Part shown: piece after piece, positions 17,000 through 25,602 of the stretch
Numbering within the stretch: the stretch's first letter is position 1
Layout of the letters: each line of letters starts with the position of its first letter
Position numbers and translations under genes: made by a program
Assembly (NCBI RefSeq): GCF_036345915.1
Contig: NZ_CP107785.1
Coordinates: 9,362,001-9,426,000, forward strand
DNA from: Nocardia sp. NBC_00565
GTDB lineage: Bacteria > Actinomycetota > Actinomycetes > Mycobacteriales > Mycobacteriaceae
Reading direction: 5' to 3'
DNA length: 64,000 bases
The notes under the pieces: model-generated
The model's input: only the letters and a program-made list of their open reading frames with translations
Databases searched by the model: none
Told to the model about the DNA's origin: nothing

Positions 17000-18649
17000 A
17001 TGACAACAACACCGGTCGGTGTCGAAGATCCCGGTGAAATCGATACAGGTCGCCTGGAAAACATCTCACGGCGGCGCGTCATCTGGATTGTCATCGCGAT
17101 TGTCGCGAGCACCGAGATCGTCCCATTCCATTTCGCGTTCATCGGATTGGCCGCCCGCCTTATCGGGGCTTCCTTTCCGGAGCAGACCGCGGGCGATCTG
17201 ACCTGGATGACCACGGTGTACGCGATCGTCGGAGGCGTGGCGATGCCGGTTCTCGGCAAGCTGTCCGACGTGATCGGCAAGAAGAAGGTGATCCTGGCGT
17301 GCCTCGTCACGTCCATGATCGGGTGCGTGATCTGCGCGGTCACGTCGTCTTGGCCGGTCATGCTCGTCGGCCGCGGACTCCAGGGGCTGGCCTTTCCGGC
17401 GCTCTTCGTCTCCTATGGTCTGATTCGCGACCTGATGCCGCGCCGTCATCTGAATATGGCCATCGCGCTTGCCGGTGGCGGCACCGGTATCGGCGCCGTG
17501 CTCGGCCCGCTGGCCGGCGGCTTCCTCACCGACCACTACAGCTGGCGATCGCTGTTCTGGTTCTGCGTGGTCTGGACCGCGGTCACCGTCGCGCCCCTGG
17601 TGTTCTTCGTGCCGGAGACGAAGCTGCGGGTGCAGGCCAAGATCGACCTGGTAGGCGCTGCTCTGCTGGGGGCAGGTATCGGCGGCGTGCTGATCTACCT
17701 CAGCGAAGGTGGCAACTGGGGCTGGGGTCGCACCACGACACTGCTGTGGCTGATCGGCGGCGTGGTGCTGCTCGTACTGTTCTATATCTGGGAGTCGTTC
17801 ATCCCTGAGCCGATCATGGACCCGAAGCTGCTGCGCGCCCCTCGCTTCCTCGGCATCCTGTCGGCGGCCTTCCTGTCCGTCGGCACCCTGCAAGGTCTGT
17901 CGTACGTGCTCGGCTACCTGTCCGAGAGCCCGGGCGGCGCCGCCGGCGACGCGATCAAACAGCAGGTCGTCGCAGGCGCCGCCACCCAGGCCGCCGCACA
18001 GGCGTCCGAGCAAATGCATATGCCGATCACTGCGCAGATGGTCACGCCGTACTTTTCGGTCAACGGCCACCTGCCGGGACTGAACCTGACGCTGCTGCAG
18101 TTCACCGTTCAGACGCTGCTGGCAATGTCGGTGGTGTACGTGGTCGTGGCACCGCTGTGCGGCTGGTTGTCCACCCGAATCGGGCTGCAGAAGCCGTATA
18201 TCGTCTCGACGATCGCCTTCATCGTGGCCGCTCTGCTCTACGCCAATTTCCATAACAGTGTGTGGCAGGTGGCTTTGATCATCTTGATAGTCGGCCTCGG
18301 CGCAGGCGCCTACCTCGGCACGCTGCCGAATATGGTGGTCGAAGCGGTGCCCGAGAAACAGCAAGGCATCAGCGCCGGCATGTTCGGGGCTTTCAACAGC
18401 TTCGGTACAGCTGCGGCGACCGCGGCCACCGGCGCCATCATGGCCGCGAATCCGCTGATCCTGCACATCAACGCACCCGGGCACATCGAGGACCGGCCGC
18501 TCAATGTCGGGCCGATGGCGCAGTTGCCGGACGAGGCCGCGTATACGAACTCGTTCTACATGTTCGCGGGCACCTCGGTCGTCGCGTTCATCGTGGCGCT
18601 GTGCCTGCGGCACTTCAATCGGCCGTCCACCGGCGGCACGGCATTCTGA
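17000..18649 (+). CDS. MFS transporter, 14-TMS DHA2 family
   Basis: 549 residues, long for MFS, with 14 probable membrane helices. Family features include the motif-A loop GKLSDVIGKKKV after TM2 and motif C-like GGGTGIGAVLGPLAGG in TM5. An extracytoplasmic loop at about residues 300-355 is rich in Ala/Gln. AAAGGAGAAG lies just upstream of ATG 17000. A 143-bp gap separates it from the CoA-transferase gene, so it may have its own promoter, while being read in the same direction as the catabolic operon. DHA2 members usually export drugs, but here uptake or efflux of the operon's substrate are both possible. Confidence 0.88.
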   Translation: MTTTPVGVEDPGEIDTGRLENISRRRVIWIVIAIVASTEIVPFHFAFIGLAARLIGASFPEQTAGDLTWMTTVYAIVGGVAMPVLGKLSDVIGKKKVILACLVTSMIGCVICAVTSSWPVMLVGRGLQGLAFPALFVSYGLIRDLMPRRHLNMAIALAGGGTGIGAVLGPLAGGFLTDHYSWRSLFWFCVVWTAVTVAPLVFFVPETKLRVQAKIDLVGAALLGAGIGGVLIYLSEGGNWGWGRTTTLLWLIGGVVLLVLFYIWESFIPEPIMDPKLLRAPRFLGILSAAFLSVGTLQGLSYVLGYLSESPGGAAGDAIKQQVVAGAATQAAAQASEQMHMPITAQMVTPYFSVNGHLPGLNLTLLQFTVQTLLAMSVVYVVVAPLCGWLSTRIGLQKPYIVSTIAFIVAALLYANFHNSVWQVALIILIVGLGAGAYLGTLPNMVVEAVPEKQQGISAGMFGAFNSFGTAAATAATGAIMAANPLILHINAPGHIEDRPLNVGPMAQLPDEAAYTNSFYMFAGTSVVAFIVALCLRHFNRPSTGGTAF

Positions 18650-18675
18650 GCCGGGCGAGGGATAGGTGTAGGTAG

Positions 18676-20349
18676 ATGACCGATTGGGACTACACGACTG
18701 ATTTCTTGGTCGTCGGGAGTGGCGCCGGTGTGGTCGGGGCGTTACGTGCGCGCGCATTGGGCCGAGAGGTTCTCGTCGTCGAGAAGACCGACCAAGTCGG
18801 CGGGTCGACCTGCATGTCGGGTGGCGTGATGTGGCTCCCCGACAACCCACTCATGCGGCGTGCCGGAATCTCCGACTCGATCGACGCCGCACTCAGGTAT
18901 TTCGACACCGTCGTCGGTGACGCGGGGCCGGCATCGTCGGATGCCCGCAGGCTGGCCTATATCGAAGCCGGTTCCGAGATGGTCGAATTCCTCGAATCCG
19001 AAGGTCTGCAATTCCAGCGTTGCGATGGCTACAGCGACTACTACTCCGGCGTGCGAGGCTGCGAAGGCGGATCGGCCCGGGGCAGATCGATCGAGCCGAA
19101 GGTTTTCGACAAGAGGAAACTCGGCACCTGGCGGGACAAGATCCGCCCCGGTTTCGCGGTCGACATGGTTGTCTACACCGCCGAGGCGGCACCGATGTCG
19201 CTCATGCGGACGCGAATCGGACTGGCCGTGCTCACCAGGGTCGGGTGGCGCACGGTGCTCGGGCGCATCCGACGGCAACAGTTGGTGGCCAATGGTGCGG
19301 CACTGATCGCTCGGCTGCTCGACGCGCTGCTGCGGCGACAGGTCCCGGTCTGGCGTGAGTCCGCGCTCGCGGATCTGGTCGTCGAGGGCGACCGGGTCGT
19401 CGGTGCCGTCATCCACCGGGATGGTGTGGCTGTGCGCGTGCGTGCGCGTGCGGGCATCCTGCTCGCCGCGGGTGGCTTCGCCCGCAACGAGACGATGCGC
19501 AAGGAGTATTCGGGCGGGCGGCCCACCGGCACCGAATGGACCTCGGCCAACCCGGGGGACACTGGGGATGCCATACAGATCGCGATGGCGCTCGGCGCCG
19601 CGACCGACATGCTGGACGAAGCCTGGTGGATGCCCTCGTGGATCATGCCCGACGGAACCCCAGGAATGTGTCTTTCCGAGCGCTGCAAGCCGGGATCGCT
19701 CATCGTCGACGCACAGGGCCGACGGTATTTCAACGAGGCGTGTTCCTATCAGGAGGCCGGTCAGCAGATCTACGCCCGCCACCAGGAGTGCGGCGGTGCG
19801 ATCCCCTCATGGCTCATCATCGACGCCCGCCACCGCGGGCACTACCCGTTCGGGATGGCCCCCGCGGGCTGGACACCGAAGCAGATGATCACCAGCGGCG
19901 TACTGAAGCGCAGTGACACCCTGGAGGATCTCGCGCGTCAGTGCGGTATCGACGCGGACGGACTACTCGAGACGGTCGGTCGCTTCAACCGGTTCGCCGA
20001 GACGGGTGTCGATGAGGATTTCCATCGAGGCGAGGGGGACCACGAGAGGTTCTACGGCGACCGCACCCACCAACCGAACGCCTGCCTGGGGCCGATCTCG
20101 AAGGCGCCGTTCTACGCGATCGCCCTGTACCCCGGAGACATCGGTACGAGCGGAGGACTGCTCTGTGACGAGTTCGCACGGGTGCTGAACGCCGAAGGGC
20201 AGCCGATCGACGGCCTCTACGCCACCGGCAACTGCACCGCGTCGGTGATGGGCCGCAAGTACCTTGGTGCGGGCGCAAGTATCGCCGCCTCGGCCGTGTT
20301 CGGATTTGTGGCGGCGAATCACGCATCCCTGGGGCCCGGAGCACCCTAG
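18676..20349 (+). CDS. FAD-dependent dehydrogenase, 3-ketosteroid-Δ1-dehydrogenase/fumarate-reductase-like
   Basis: 557 residues. The N-terminal dinucleotide fold LVVGSGAGVVGALRARALG and VVEKTDQVGGSTCMSGG bind FAD. The central substrate domain carries DARHRGHYPFG, and the C-terminal part IGTSGGLLCDEFARVL with GLYATGNCTASVMGRKYLGAGAS matches the KstD/FAD-binding-2 group. These enzymes introduce C=C bonds next to a ketone in cyclic substrates. Together with the P450, SDR, crotonase and CaiB genes upstream, this points to breakdown of a polycyclic or alicyclic ketone, though no canonical steroid-ring genes are present. Actual substrate unknown. Confidence 0.85.
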   Translation: MTDWDYTTDFLVVGSGAGVVGALRARALGREVLVVEKTDQVGGSTCMSGGVMWLPDNPLMRRAGISDSIDAALRYFDTVVGDAGPASSDARRLAYIEAGSEMVEFLESEGLQFQRCDGYSDYYSGVRGCEGGSARGRSIEPKVFDKRKLGTWRDKIRPGFAVDMVVYTAEAAPMSLMRTRIGLAVLTRVGWRTVLGRIRRQQLVANGAALIARLLDALLRRQVPVWRESALADLVVEGDRVVGAVIHRDGVAVRVRARAGILLAAGGFARNETMRKEYSGGRPTGTEWTSANPGDTGDAIQIAMALGAATDMLDEAWWMPSWIMPDGTPGMCLSERCKPGSLIVDAQGRRYFNEACSYQEAGQQIYARHQECGGAIPSWLIIDARHRGHYPFGMAPAGWTPKQMITSGVLKRSDTLEDLARQCGIDADGLLETVGRFNRFAETGVDEDFHRGEGDHERFYGDRTHQPNACLGPISKAPFYAIALYPGDIGTSGGLLCDEFARVLNAEGQPIDGLYATGNCTASVMGRKYLGAGASIAASAVFGFVAANHASLGPGAP

Positions 20350-20391
20350 CCGGGATGGTCGCGGCGCAGCGGGGCCGGACGGGGCCCGCTG

Positions 20392-20473
20392 CGCCGCTGG
20401 CGGCTGCTGATCGTCGACGAGGTCGGCGACATTCCCTTCGAACAGGACTGTCGAACCTGTTCTACCGATCTAG
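20392..20473 (+). pseudogene. Scar of IS21-type istB helper ATPase gene
   Basis: The plus strand reads RLLIVDEVGDIPFEQD, the Walker-B region of IstB proteins (usually RLLIVDEVGYIPFEQDAANLFF). After the Asp the frame shifts, then NLFYRS resumes the family sequence. Nothing else of the insertion sequence remains. It lies between the KstD-like gene and the terpene cyclase, marking a former transposition event. Confidence 0.6.
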
Positions 20474-20585
20474 TGGCCGATCTGGCTTGTGGTCATTTAT
20501 CATTAAATGACCGAGTGACGGCCAGCGGCCCGAATCGGTCCGGCACGCTGTTGGTTCGGTGGAGCGTGTTGGGGGAGGGAGTGTT

Positions 20586-21692
20586 GTGGTTGGCGAGTAC
20601 ACGTCGGTGGTCGAGGCGAAGCTCGCCACGATGCGGGCGGAATATGAAGCGTTGGTCCGGGACGGGCGGGGGTGGTCGTTGCGGGCGCTGTTCAGTACCG
20701 ACGACTGCGACATCGTCGATTTCTGTACGGGTTTCGCGCCGAACAGGTTCGGGGCGCAGGCGTGTGCGGAGGTGGAGCAGTTCTGTCGCGGGTACGGGAT
20801 CTGGCTGGAGACCGGCGGCGCGCACTACAACAGCATGACTCCGTATCTGCATCCACACGCCGCCACCGCCGAGCGGATGACGATTATCGGGATCTACAAC
20901 GCAATCCTGTTCTGGCTCAACGATACTGTCGGTCGGGAGAAGTTCGCCCACTTGACCGATGCCGAACGGCGACAGGCCGGCGTGACGGTCGAAAGTCTCG
21001 CCACATTGCTCGAAACGCGGAGTGCCGTAACGGATCCGACCCCGGTCGAGGCCGCTACCGCCGATTTTCTGGAGCTCGTGGGTAGGCACGGGGACCCGGA
21101 ATGGCTGGCTCTGTTCCTGCATTCGACCATCGCGCATCTGATCCCGGCGATCCGGGATCAGAACGCACGGGCTCGCGGTGAACTGTTGACCGTCGCGGAG
21201 TACATAGACCTGCGGTCGCACGTTTCGGGGATGTACCCCGCGATCGCGTTGTGCGAGTTCGGCCGCGACGTGTACCTACCGTGGGAGCGGATTCGTGCCG
21301 CCGGACTCGATGTCGATCTGCTGGGTTTGCGGCGGTTGACGGTGGAAATCGGGGCGCTGATGAACGATGTGTTCTCCTTCGAGAAGGAATGGGTCCACGA
21401 CCGTGCCGATTTCAACTTGATCCCGGTCTGCTTGCTGAACACCCCTGGTGCCACCCTGTCCGACGCGGTGCGCGACGCCGCGCGGATCGTCCGCGACCGG
21501 CTGACCGAATTCCGCCGGGTCCGAGCCAGGATCGGCGGGATCTGCGGCGAGATCACCGATAGGTCTGTCGCTGAAGCGGTTTCGGACCATGTCGAGGATC
21601 TGCTCGCTTGCGTGCAAGCCACCTGGGTATGGCAGAACACGACCCTCAGATATAAAGGGACGTCGATCTTCGACGAAAACCGTCTCGCGTGA
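20586..21692 (+). CDS. Class I terpene cyclase with atypical first metal motif
   Basis: About 368 residues of the bacterial class I terpene synthase fold. The NSE/DTE metal motif is perfect: NDVFSFEKE (N-D-x-x-S-x-x-x-E). The diphosphate-sensing Arg-Tyr pair near the C-terminus is present in TTLRYKG. The first, aspartate-rich motif, normally DDxx(D/E), reads LFWLNDTVGRE, with Asn in the first position. GTG 20586 follows a strong GGGGGAGGGAG. Expected product: a sesqui- or diterpene from farnesyl or geranylgeranyl diphosphate. No prenyltransferase or P450 is adjacent; the nearest P450 genes are more than 10 kb away. The downstream gene is a PAS-GGDEF protein. Confidence 0.85.
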   Translation: MVGEYTSVVEAKLATMRAEYEALVRDGRGWSLRALFSTDDCDIVDFCTGFAPNRFGAQACAEVEQFCRGYGIWLETGGAHYNSMTPYLHPHAATAERMTIIGIYNAILFWLNDTVGREKFAHLTDAERRQAGVTVESLATLLETRSAVTDPTPVEAATADFLELVGRHGDPEWLALFLHSTIAHLIPAIRDQNARARGELLTVAEYIDLRSHVSGMYPAIALCEFGRDVYLPWERIRAAGLDVDLLGLRRLTVEIGALMNDVFSFEKEWVHDRADFNLIPVCLLNTPGATLSDAVRDAARIVRDRLTEFRRVRARIGGICGEITDRSVAEAVSDHVEDLLACVQATWVWQNTTLRYKGTSIFDENRLA

Positions 21693-21810
21693 TTGCACTT
21701 TTACTCGGAAACTTCCACACCATAGTTTGCTGAACGGTCTATCGTCGGATGAACACATCACCGTCCTCGGCATGGGGTTGTCGAGCGGCGCGAGGTATCG
21801 AAGGGTTGTG

Positions 21811-23091
21811 GTGGACGACACCCAGTATGCGGCACTGGCTCGAACTTGGTGGCACACGCTTGCCGCCACCGGCCACATGTCCCTACCCGATGAGCTAGGA
21901 CATCAACAGTTGGCCGGTCTGATCGCTGATCTCGCATCAGCCCTCGAGGCCGATCCCTTCGATGTCACCGTGGGAGGACGGGTCGGTGCGGTGCTGGCTG
22001 TGCACCTGGCCGATCCGCTGGTGCCGGTGGTATCGGCGCAGGTGTTGTACGGGTTGGTCGGTGACAATAGTCGACCAGACGCCGGACAGCGGCTCACCGG
22101 CCTGCTGACCGCCCTCGGACAAGGCCACCAGGAAGAGTTGGACCGGTCCCGCTATGCGCCGTACCGTCCAGGGGAGTTGCGAACCGAGCAGAGCGAACGG
22201 GATGCCAGGTTTCGGGTTCTGTTCGACAGTACGAACGTCGCGATCGCCATCGGCGACACCGACGGCATCTTACTGGAAGCGAATCGGGGTCTGGCCGACA
22301 TGATCGGCGTGCCTGTCGAGGCATTGCGTGGGATATCGGTCTACGACTTCGCCCATCCCGACGATCGAGAAGATATTCGAGCCCTGCTCTACGACAAACT
22401 GGTTCCGGCCGGGGAAGGAACGGTCACGCTCGATCGTCGACTGGTGCGTGCCGACGGCAGCGTGGGGTGGATGTCGTTCGCTATCTCTTTTGTCAAAGGA
22501 ATCGACGGACAACCGGATTACCTACTCGCCATCGGTGGCGATATGACCGAGCAACACCGGCTCCAGCAGGAACTTCGCCGCCAGGCCCGACACGATCCCC
22601 TCACCGGTCTCCCGAACCGGCGTTACCTGCTCGAGCGGATCGAAGAACTCATCGCGACCGCCGACGTAGGTGACCGAGCCGGATTGTGCTTCGCCGATGT
22701 CGACCACTTCAAACACATCAACGACCGCTTCGGTCACGGCACGGGTGACAAGGTCCTCTGCGCGATAGCGACCCGCCTGCAGGACAAACTGCAGGAGCAC
22801 AACTGCCTCATCTCCCGACTAGGTGGCGATGAGTTCGTCGTCCTGATCCCGCCACCGGCGACCGCTGAGCAGATAACACAGATCGCCGACCAACTACTAT
22901 CGGTGTTTCCCGAACCGATCAACATCGGCGGCCATCAGTTGCAAGTAGCGGTCAGCATCGGGGCGGTGGTCACACCGGTCGCCGGTGCCAATGCCGAAGC
23001 CCTCCTCGATGCCGCCGACGCCAGCCTGTACTACGCCAAAACCAACGGGAAAGGTCACTGGGTCCTGCACACCCTCCAGGCATTGACCTGA
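21811..23091 (+). CDS. PAS-GGDEF diguanylate cyclase
   Basis: About 426 residues. An N-terminal all-helical region (~1-125, unrecognised) is followed by a PAS domain (RFRVLFDSTNVAIAIGDTDG to LLAIGGDMTEQH) and a GGDEF domain with HDPLTGLPNRRYL, ADVDHFKHINDRFGH and an intact SRLGGDEFVVL active site. It should make cyclic di-GMP from two GTP. An RxxD inhibitory site is not evident upstream of GGDEF, so product feedback may be lacking. No transmembrane segment: a cytosolic sensor. GTG 21811 is preferred for the GAAGGG five bases upstream; ATG 21772 is the alternative. It sits 118 bp after the terpene cyclase gene in the same direction. Confidence 0.88.
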   Translation: MDDTQYAALARTWWHTLAATGHMSLPDELGHQQLAGLIADLASALEADPFDVTVGGRVGAVLAVHLADPLVPVVSAQVLYGLVGDNSRPDAGQRLTGLLTALGQGHQEELDRSRYAPYRPGELRTEQSERDARFRVLFDSTNVAIAIGDTDGILLEANRGLADMIGVPVEALRGISVYDFAHPDDREDIRALLYDKLVPAGEGTVTLDRRLVRADGSVGWMSFAISFVKGIDGQPDYLLAIGGDMTEQHRLQQELRRQARHDPLTGLPNRRYLLERIEELIATADVGDRAGLCFADVDHFKHINDRFGHGTGDKVLCAIATRLQDKLQEHNCLISRLGGDEFVVLIPPPATAEQITQIADQLLSVFPEPINIGGHQLQVAVSIGAVVTPVAGANAEALLDAADASLYYAKTNGKGHWVLHTLQALT

Positions 23092-23124
23092 GCTGATCGC
23101 ACGCGGCCGAATCCGACTGCGAGA

Positions 23125-23526
23125 TCAGAGGTTTCGCAGCGATTCCAGGGCCGCGTGCAACCTGACGGTGGCCTCCGCGGCAATGGGTTCGAGTGCCTGC
23201 TCGCCGGTGACCTGGACCATCAGTTCCGGGTTCATGGCTTCGACCATGATGGCGTCCTCGGCCGCGGTATCGCGGCGGACGATCACGTTGCAGGGCAACA
23301 ACAGTCCGATCTGGCGGTGCACATCGACGGCACGGTGGGCCAGTGCCGGATTGCAGGCGCCCAGAATTAAGTAGTCCTCCATGTCCACGCCGAGTTTCGC
23401 CCGCAGCGTCGATTGCATGTCGATTTCGGTGAGTATGCCGAATCCCTGTTCGGACAGGGCCTTTCGGGTCAGCTCGACGGCCTCGTCGAAGCTCGTGTGG
23501 AGTGTCGTGGATAGGGCAAGGTTCAT
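23125..23526 (-). CDS. DUF302-domain protein
   Basis: 133 residues, starting MNLALSTTLHTSFDEAVEL, with the DUF302 core (FGILTEIDMQSTLRAKLG, YLILGACNPALAHRAVD, LLLPCNVIVRRD). Such small cytosolic proteins are commonly next to CsoR-type repressors; their biochemical role is not settled. The conserved Cys in GACNP and LLPCNV could bind a metal or react with sulfur species. It is 14 bases downstream of the CsoR-family gene and almost certainly in its operon, under the operator at 23846-23861. Confidence 0.88.
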   Translation of the reverse strand: MNLALSTTLHTSFDEAVELTRKALSEQGFGILTEIDMQSTLRAKLGVDMEDYLILGACNPALAHRAVDVHRQIGLLLPCNVIVRRDTAAEDAIMVEAMNPELMVQVTGEQALEPIAAEATVRLHAALESLRNL

Positions 23527-23540
23527 AGCGTGGCCTGCTT

Positions 23541-23843
<303 letters not shown>

Positions 23844-23845
23844 TT

Positions 23846-23861
23846 ATACCCCTGGGGGTAT
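23846..23861. promoter_or_regulatory. CsoR/CstR-type operator
   Basis: Perfect inverted repeat ATACCCC-TG-GGGGTAT, 36 bp upstream of the repressor start. G-tract dyads of exactly this architecture are the known operators of CsoR-family proteins. It probably gives autoregulation of the repressor-DUF302 operon. Confidence 0.8.
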
Positions 23862-23976
23862 CTCTGGGACCGATTCCAGCCGGTCTCAGGGCAGTGTGGT
23901 GTCGTGAGCCGGGGATGGGTGAGCGCGCTGTGGTTGCCGGATGTCGAGGTCGATGCGGGCAGGCCGGCCGCGCAGA

Positions 23977-24005
23977 AATTGTTGCCAATAGTTTTGGCAT
24001 AATTG
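23977..24005. promoter_or_regulatory. Candidate GntR operator, site A (regulator promoter)
   Basis: AT-rich island carrying AATTGTTGCCAAT with an internal perfect dyad TGCCAA-TAGTT-TTGGCA (23983-23999), 43 bp before the GntR start. It shares the AATTGTT..CA core with the sites before galB (24758) and before the MFS gene (29211), which suggests autoregulation. Confidence 0.55.
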
Positions 24006-24047
24006 CGCATAATACGGTTGCCAAGTCTAACGCCAGGACGGTGGTCA

Positions 24048-24704
24048 GTGTCGGAGAATCAGGAGCTCGAACGCGGAACGCAGGGTAAAGCCGTTGCGGT
24101 GGAACAACTTCGCCGGGCGGTTCGGCAGGGTGATGTGGCGCCGGGGCAGCGGCTGGTCGAGTCGGAACTGGTCGAGCAGTTCGGGGTGACGCGCGGGAGC
24201 GTGCGGGCCGCGATCGATGAACTGGTCGCCGAGGGGCTGATCGAGCGGATCCACAATCGGGGCGCCCGGGTGCGGATGGTCTCGCGGCAGCAGGCGATCG
24301 AGATCCTGGAATGCCGCAAGGCGCTCGAGGGGCTGATCGCGGCCAAGGCGGCCGAGCGCGTGCAGCCGGCCGATATCGTGCGGCTGCGCGGCTATGCCGA
24401 CCAGCTCACGGCGGCCGTACGGGACGGTGAGCCGTTGAAGTACTCGAGCCTGAACCATGAGCTGCACGCGGCACTCGCCGATATCGCCGGACAGCTGACC
24501 GCGGCGGATCTGATCGGCAAGCTCAACGCCCAGATCGTGCGGCATCAGTTCCAGCTGTCGTTGCGGGCGGGCCGTCCGCAGGTCTCCCTCGGCGAACATC
24601 TCGCGGTGGCGGAGGCGGTGATCGCGGGTGATCCGGTCGAGGCCGAACGGGCCATGCGCGCGCACCTCGACAGTGTGATCGCTGCGCTGAGCGAATCCGA
24701 CTGA
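24048..24704 (+). CDS. GntR-family (FCD) transcriptional regulator of the aromatic cluster
   Basis: About 218 residues. The winged helix at residues ~15-80 includes VAVEQLRRAVRQGDVAPGQRL, LVEQFGVTRGSVRAAIDEL and GLIERIHNRGARV. The C-terminal FCD ligand domain contains LNHELHAALADIAG and HLAVAEAVIAGDPVEAERAMRAHL, with the metal/ligand-binding histidines expected of FCD proteins. GTG 24048 was chosen since the conserved part starts shortly after it. The gene precedes the galB-like operon in the same direction, and a shared motif lies in its own and two downstream promoters. It is probably a repressor relieved by a pathway acid. Confidence 0.88.
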   Translation: MSENQELERGTQGKAVAVEQLRRAVRQGDVAPGQRLVESELVEQFGVTRGSVRAAIDELVAEGLIERIHNRGARVRMVSRQQAIEILECRKALEGLIAAKAAERVQPADIVRLRGYADQLTAAVRDGEPLKYSSLNHELHAALADIAGQLTAADLIGKLNAQIVRHQFQLSLRAGRPQVSLGEHLAVAEAVIAGDPVEAERAMRAHLDSVIAALSESD

Positions 24705-24757
24705 GCGAATCCGACTGCGTGCGAACGCCGCCACCTGCACCGTCCATGTGTTGACGA

Positions 24758-24785
24758 AATTGTTGACATTTATGCCGACAACAAC
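24758..24785. promoter_or_regulatory. Candidate GntR operator, site B (galB operon promoter)
   Basis: Contains AATTGTTGACATT and a dyad TTGTTG (24760-24765) / CAACAA (24779-24784). TTGACA at 24763-24768 could be the -35 element, so a repressor bound here would block initiation. It is 80 bp before the first structural gene and shares its core with sites A and C. Confidence 0.6.
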
Positions 24786-24864
24786 TTACGGTCGATAACG
24801 GACGTGCGATACGTCCTCGAACCGCGACGACGCGCGGTCGACCGTGAGTAGGTGAGGTGAGGCG

Positions 24865-25602
24865 ATGCCTGAGTACACGTCCGAATCGCTATTGGTCGTG
24901 AGCGCCCATGCGGGTGACTTCGTCTGGCGTGCGGGTGGTGCCATCGCGCTGGCCACGGCACGGGGGGAGCGGGCCACGGTGGTGTGCGTGAGCTTCGGTG
25001 AGCGTGGTGAGTCGGCGAAGGCTTGGCGCGAGGGCAAGCGGCTCGACGAGATCAAGGCGTTGCGCCGGGACGAGGCCGAACAGGCCGCGACGGTGCTCGG
25101 CGCGCAGATCCGCTTCCTGGACGCCGGCGACTATCCACTGCTCGAATCGCCGGAACTGGTCGACCAATTGGTGCACGTCTACCGCGAGACCATGCCGACG
25201 GTGGTGCTCACCCACACCCTGGTCGATCCCTACAACGGCGACCATCCGGCCGCCGCCCGGATGGCGATACAGGCACGAATCCTCGCCCAGGCGGTCGGCT
25301 ACGACGCGCCGGGCGACCCGCTGGGCGCGCCGCCGGTCTTCAGCTTCGAACCGCATCAGTCGGAGATGTCGGAATTCCGCCCGGATGTGTTGCTGGACAT
25401 CACCGAAGTGTTCGAGTCCAAGCAAAAGGCAATGCGCTGCCTCGGTGCACAACCGCATATGTGGGCGTATTACGAGGACCTCGCCACGCGTCGCGGCGTG
25501 CAGTTGAAGCGCAACGCCGGGCCGAATCTCGGTGTGCAGCACGACACCAAGGCCGAGGCATTCGTGCGGCACTACCCGCACGTGACCGACCGGTTGTCGT
25601 GA
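24865..25602 (+). CDS. galB: GalB-like 4-oxalomesaconate hydratase (PIG-L family)
   Basis: 245 residues of the PIG-L/LmbE zinc-deacetylase fold. The metal site that normally reads AHPDD is VSAHAGDFVWRAGG, followed by NGDHPAA for the distal His. The variant AHAGD and overall length match GalB of Pseudomonas putida, the PIG-L-type 4-oxalomesaconate hydratase of gallate catabolism, rather than sugar deacetylases. It converts 4-oxalomesaconate to 4-carboxy-4-hydroxy-2-oxoadipate. Next-door RraA- and PrpF-family genes supply the following and preceding steps, which strongly supports this call. Its stop overlaps the next GTG (GTGA). Confidence 0.85.
   Translation: MPEYTSESLLVVSAHAGDFVWRAGGAIALATARGERATVVCVSFGERGESAKAWREGKRLDEIKALRRDEAEQAATVLGAQIRFLDAGDYPLLESPELVDQLVHVYRETMPTVVLTHTLVDPYNGDHPAAARMAIQARILAQAVGYDAPGDPLGAPPVFSFEPHQSEMSEFRPDVLLDITEVFESKQKAMRCLGAQPHMWAYYEDLATRRGVQLKRNAGPNLGVQHDTKAEAFVRHYPHVTDRLS

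Noticed and set aside
17066..18850. 594-codon open frame on the minus strand
   Set aside because: Antisense to the 14-helix MFS gene; highly charged, repetitive translation with no recognisable family.
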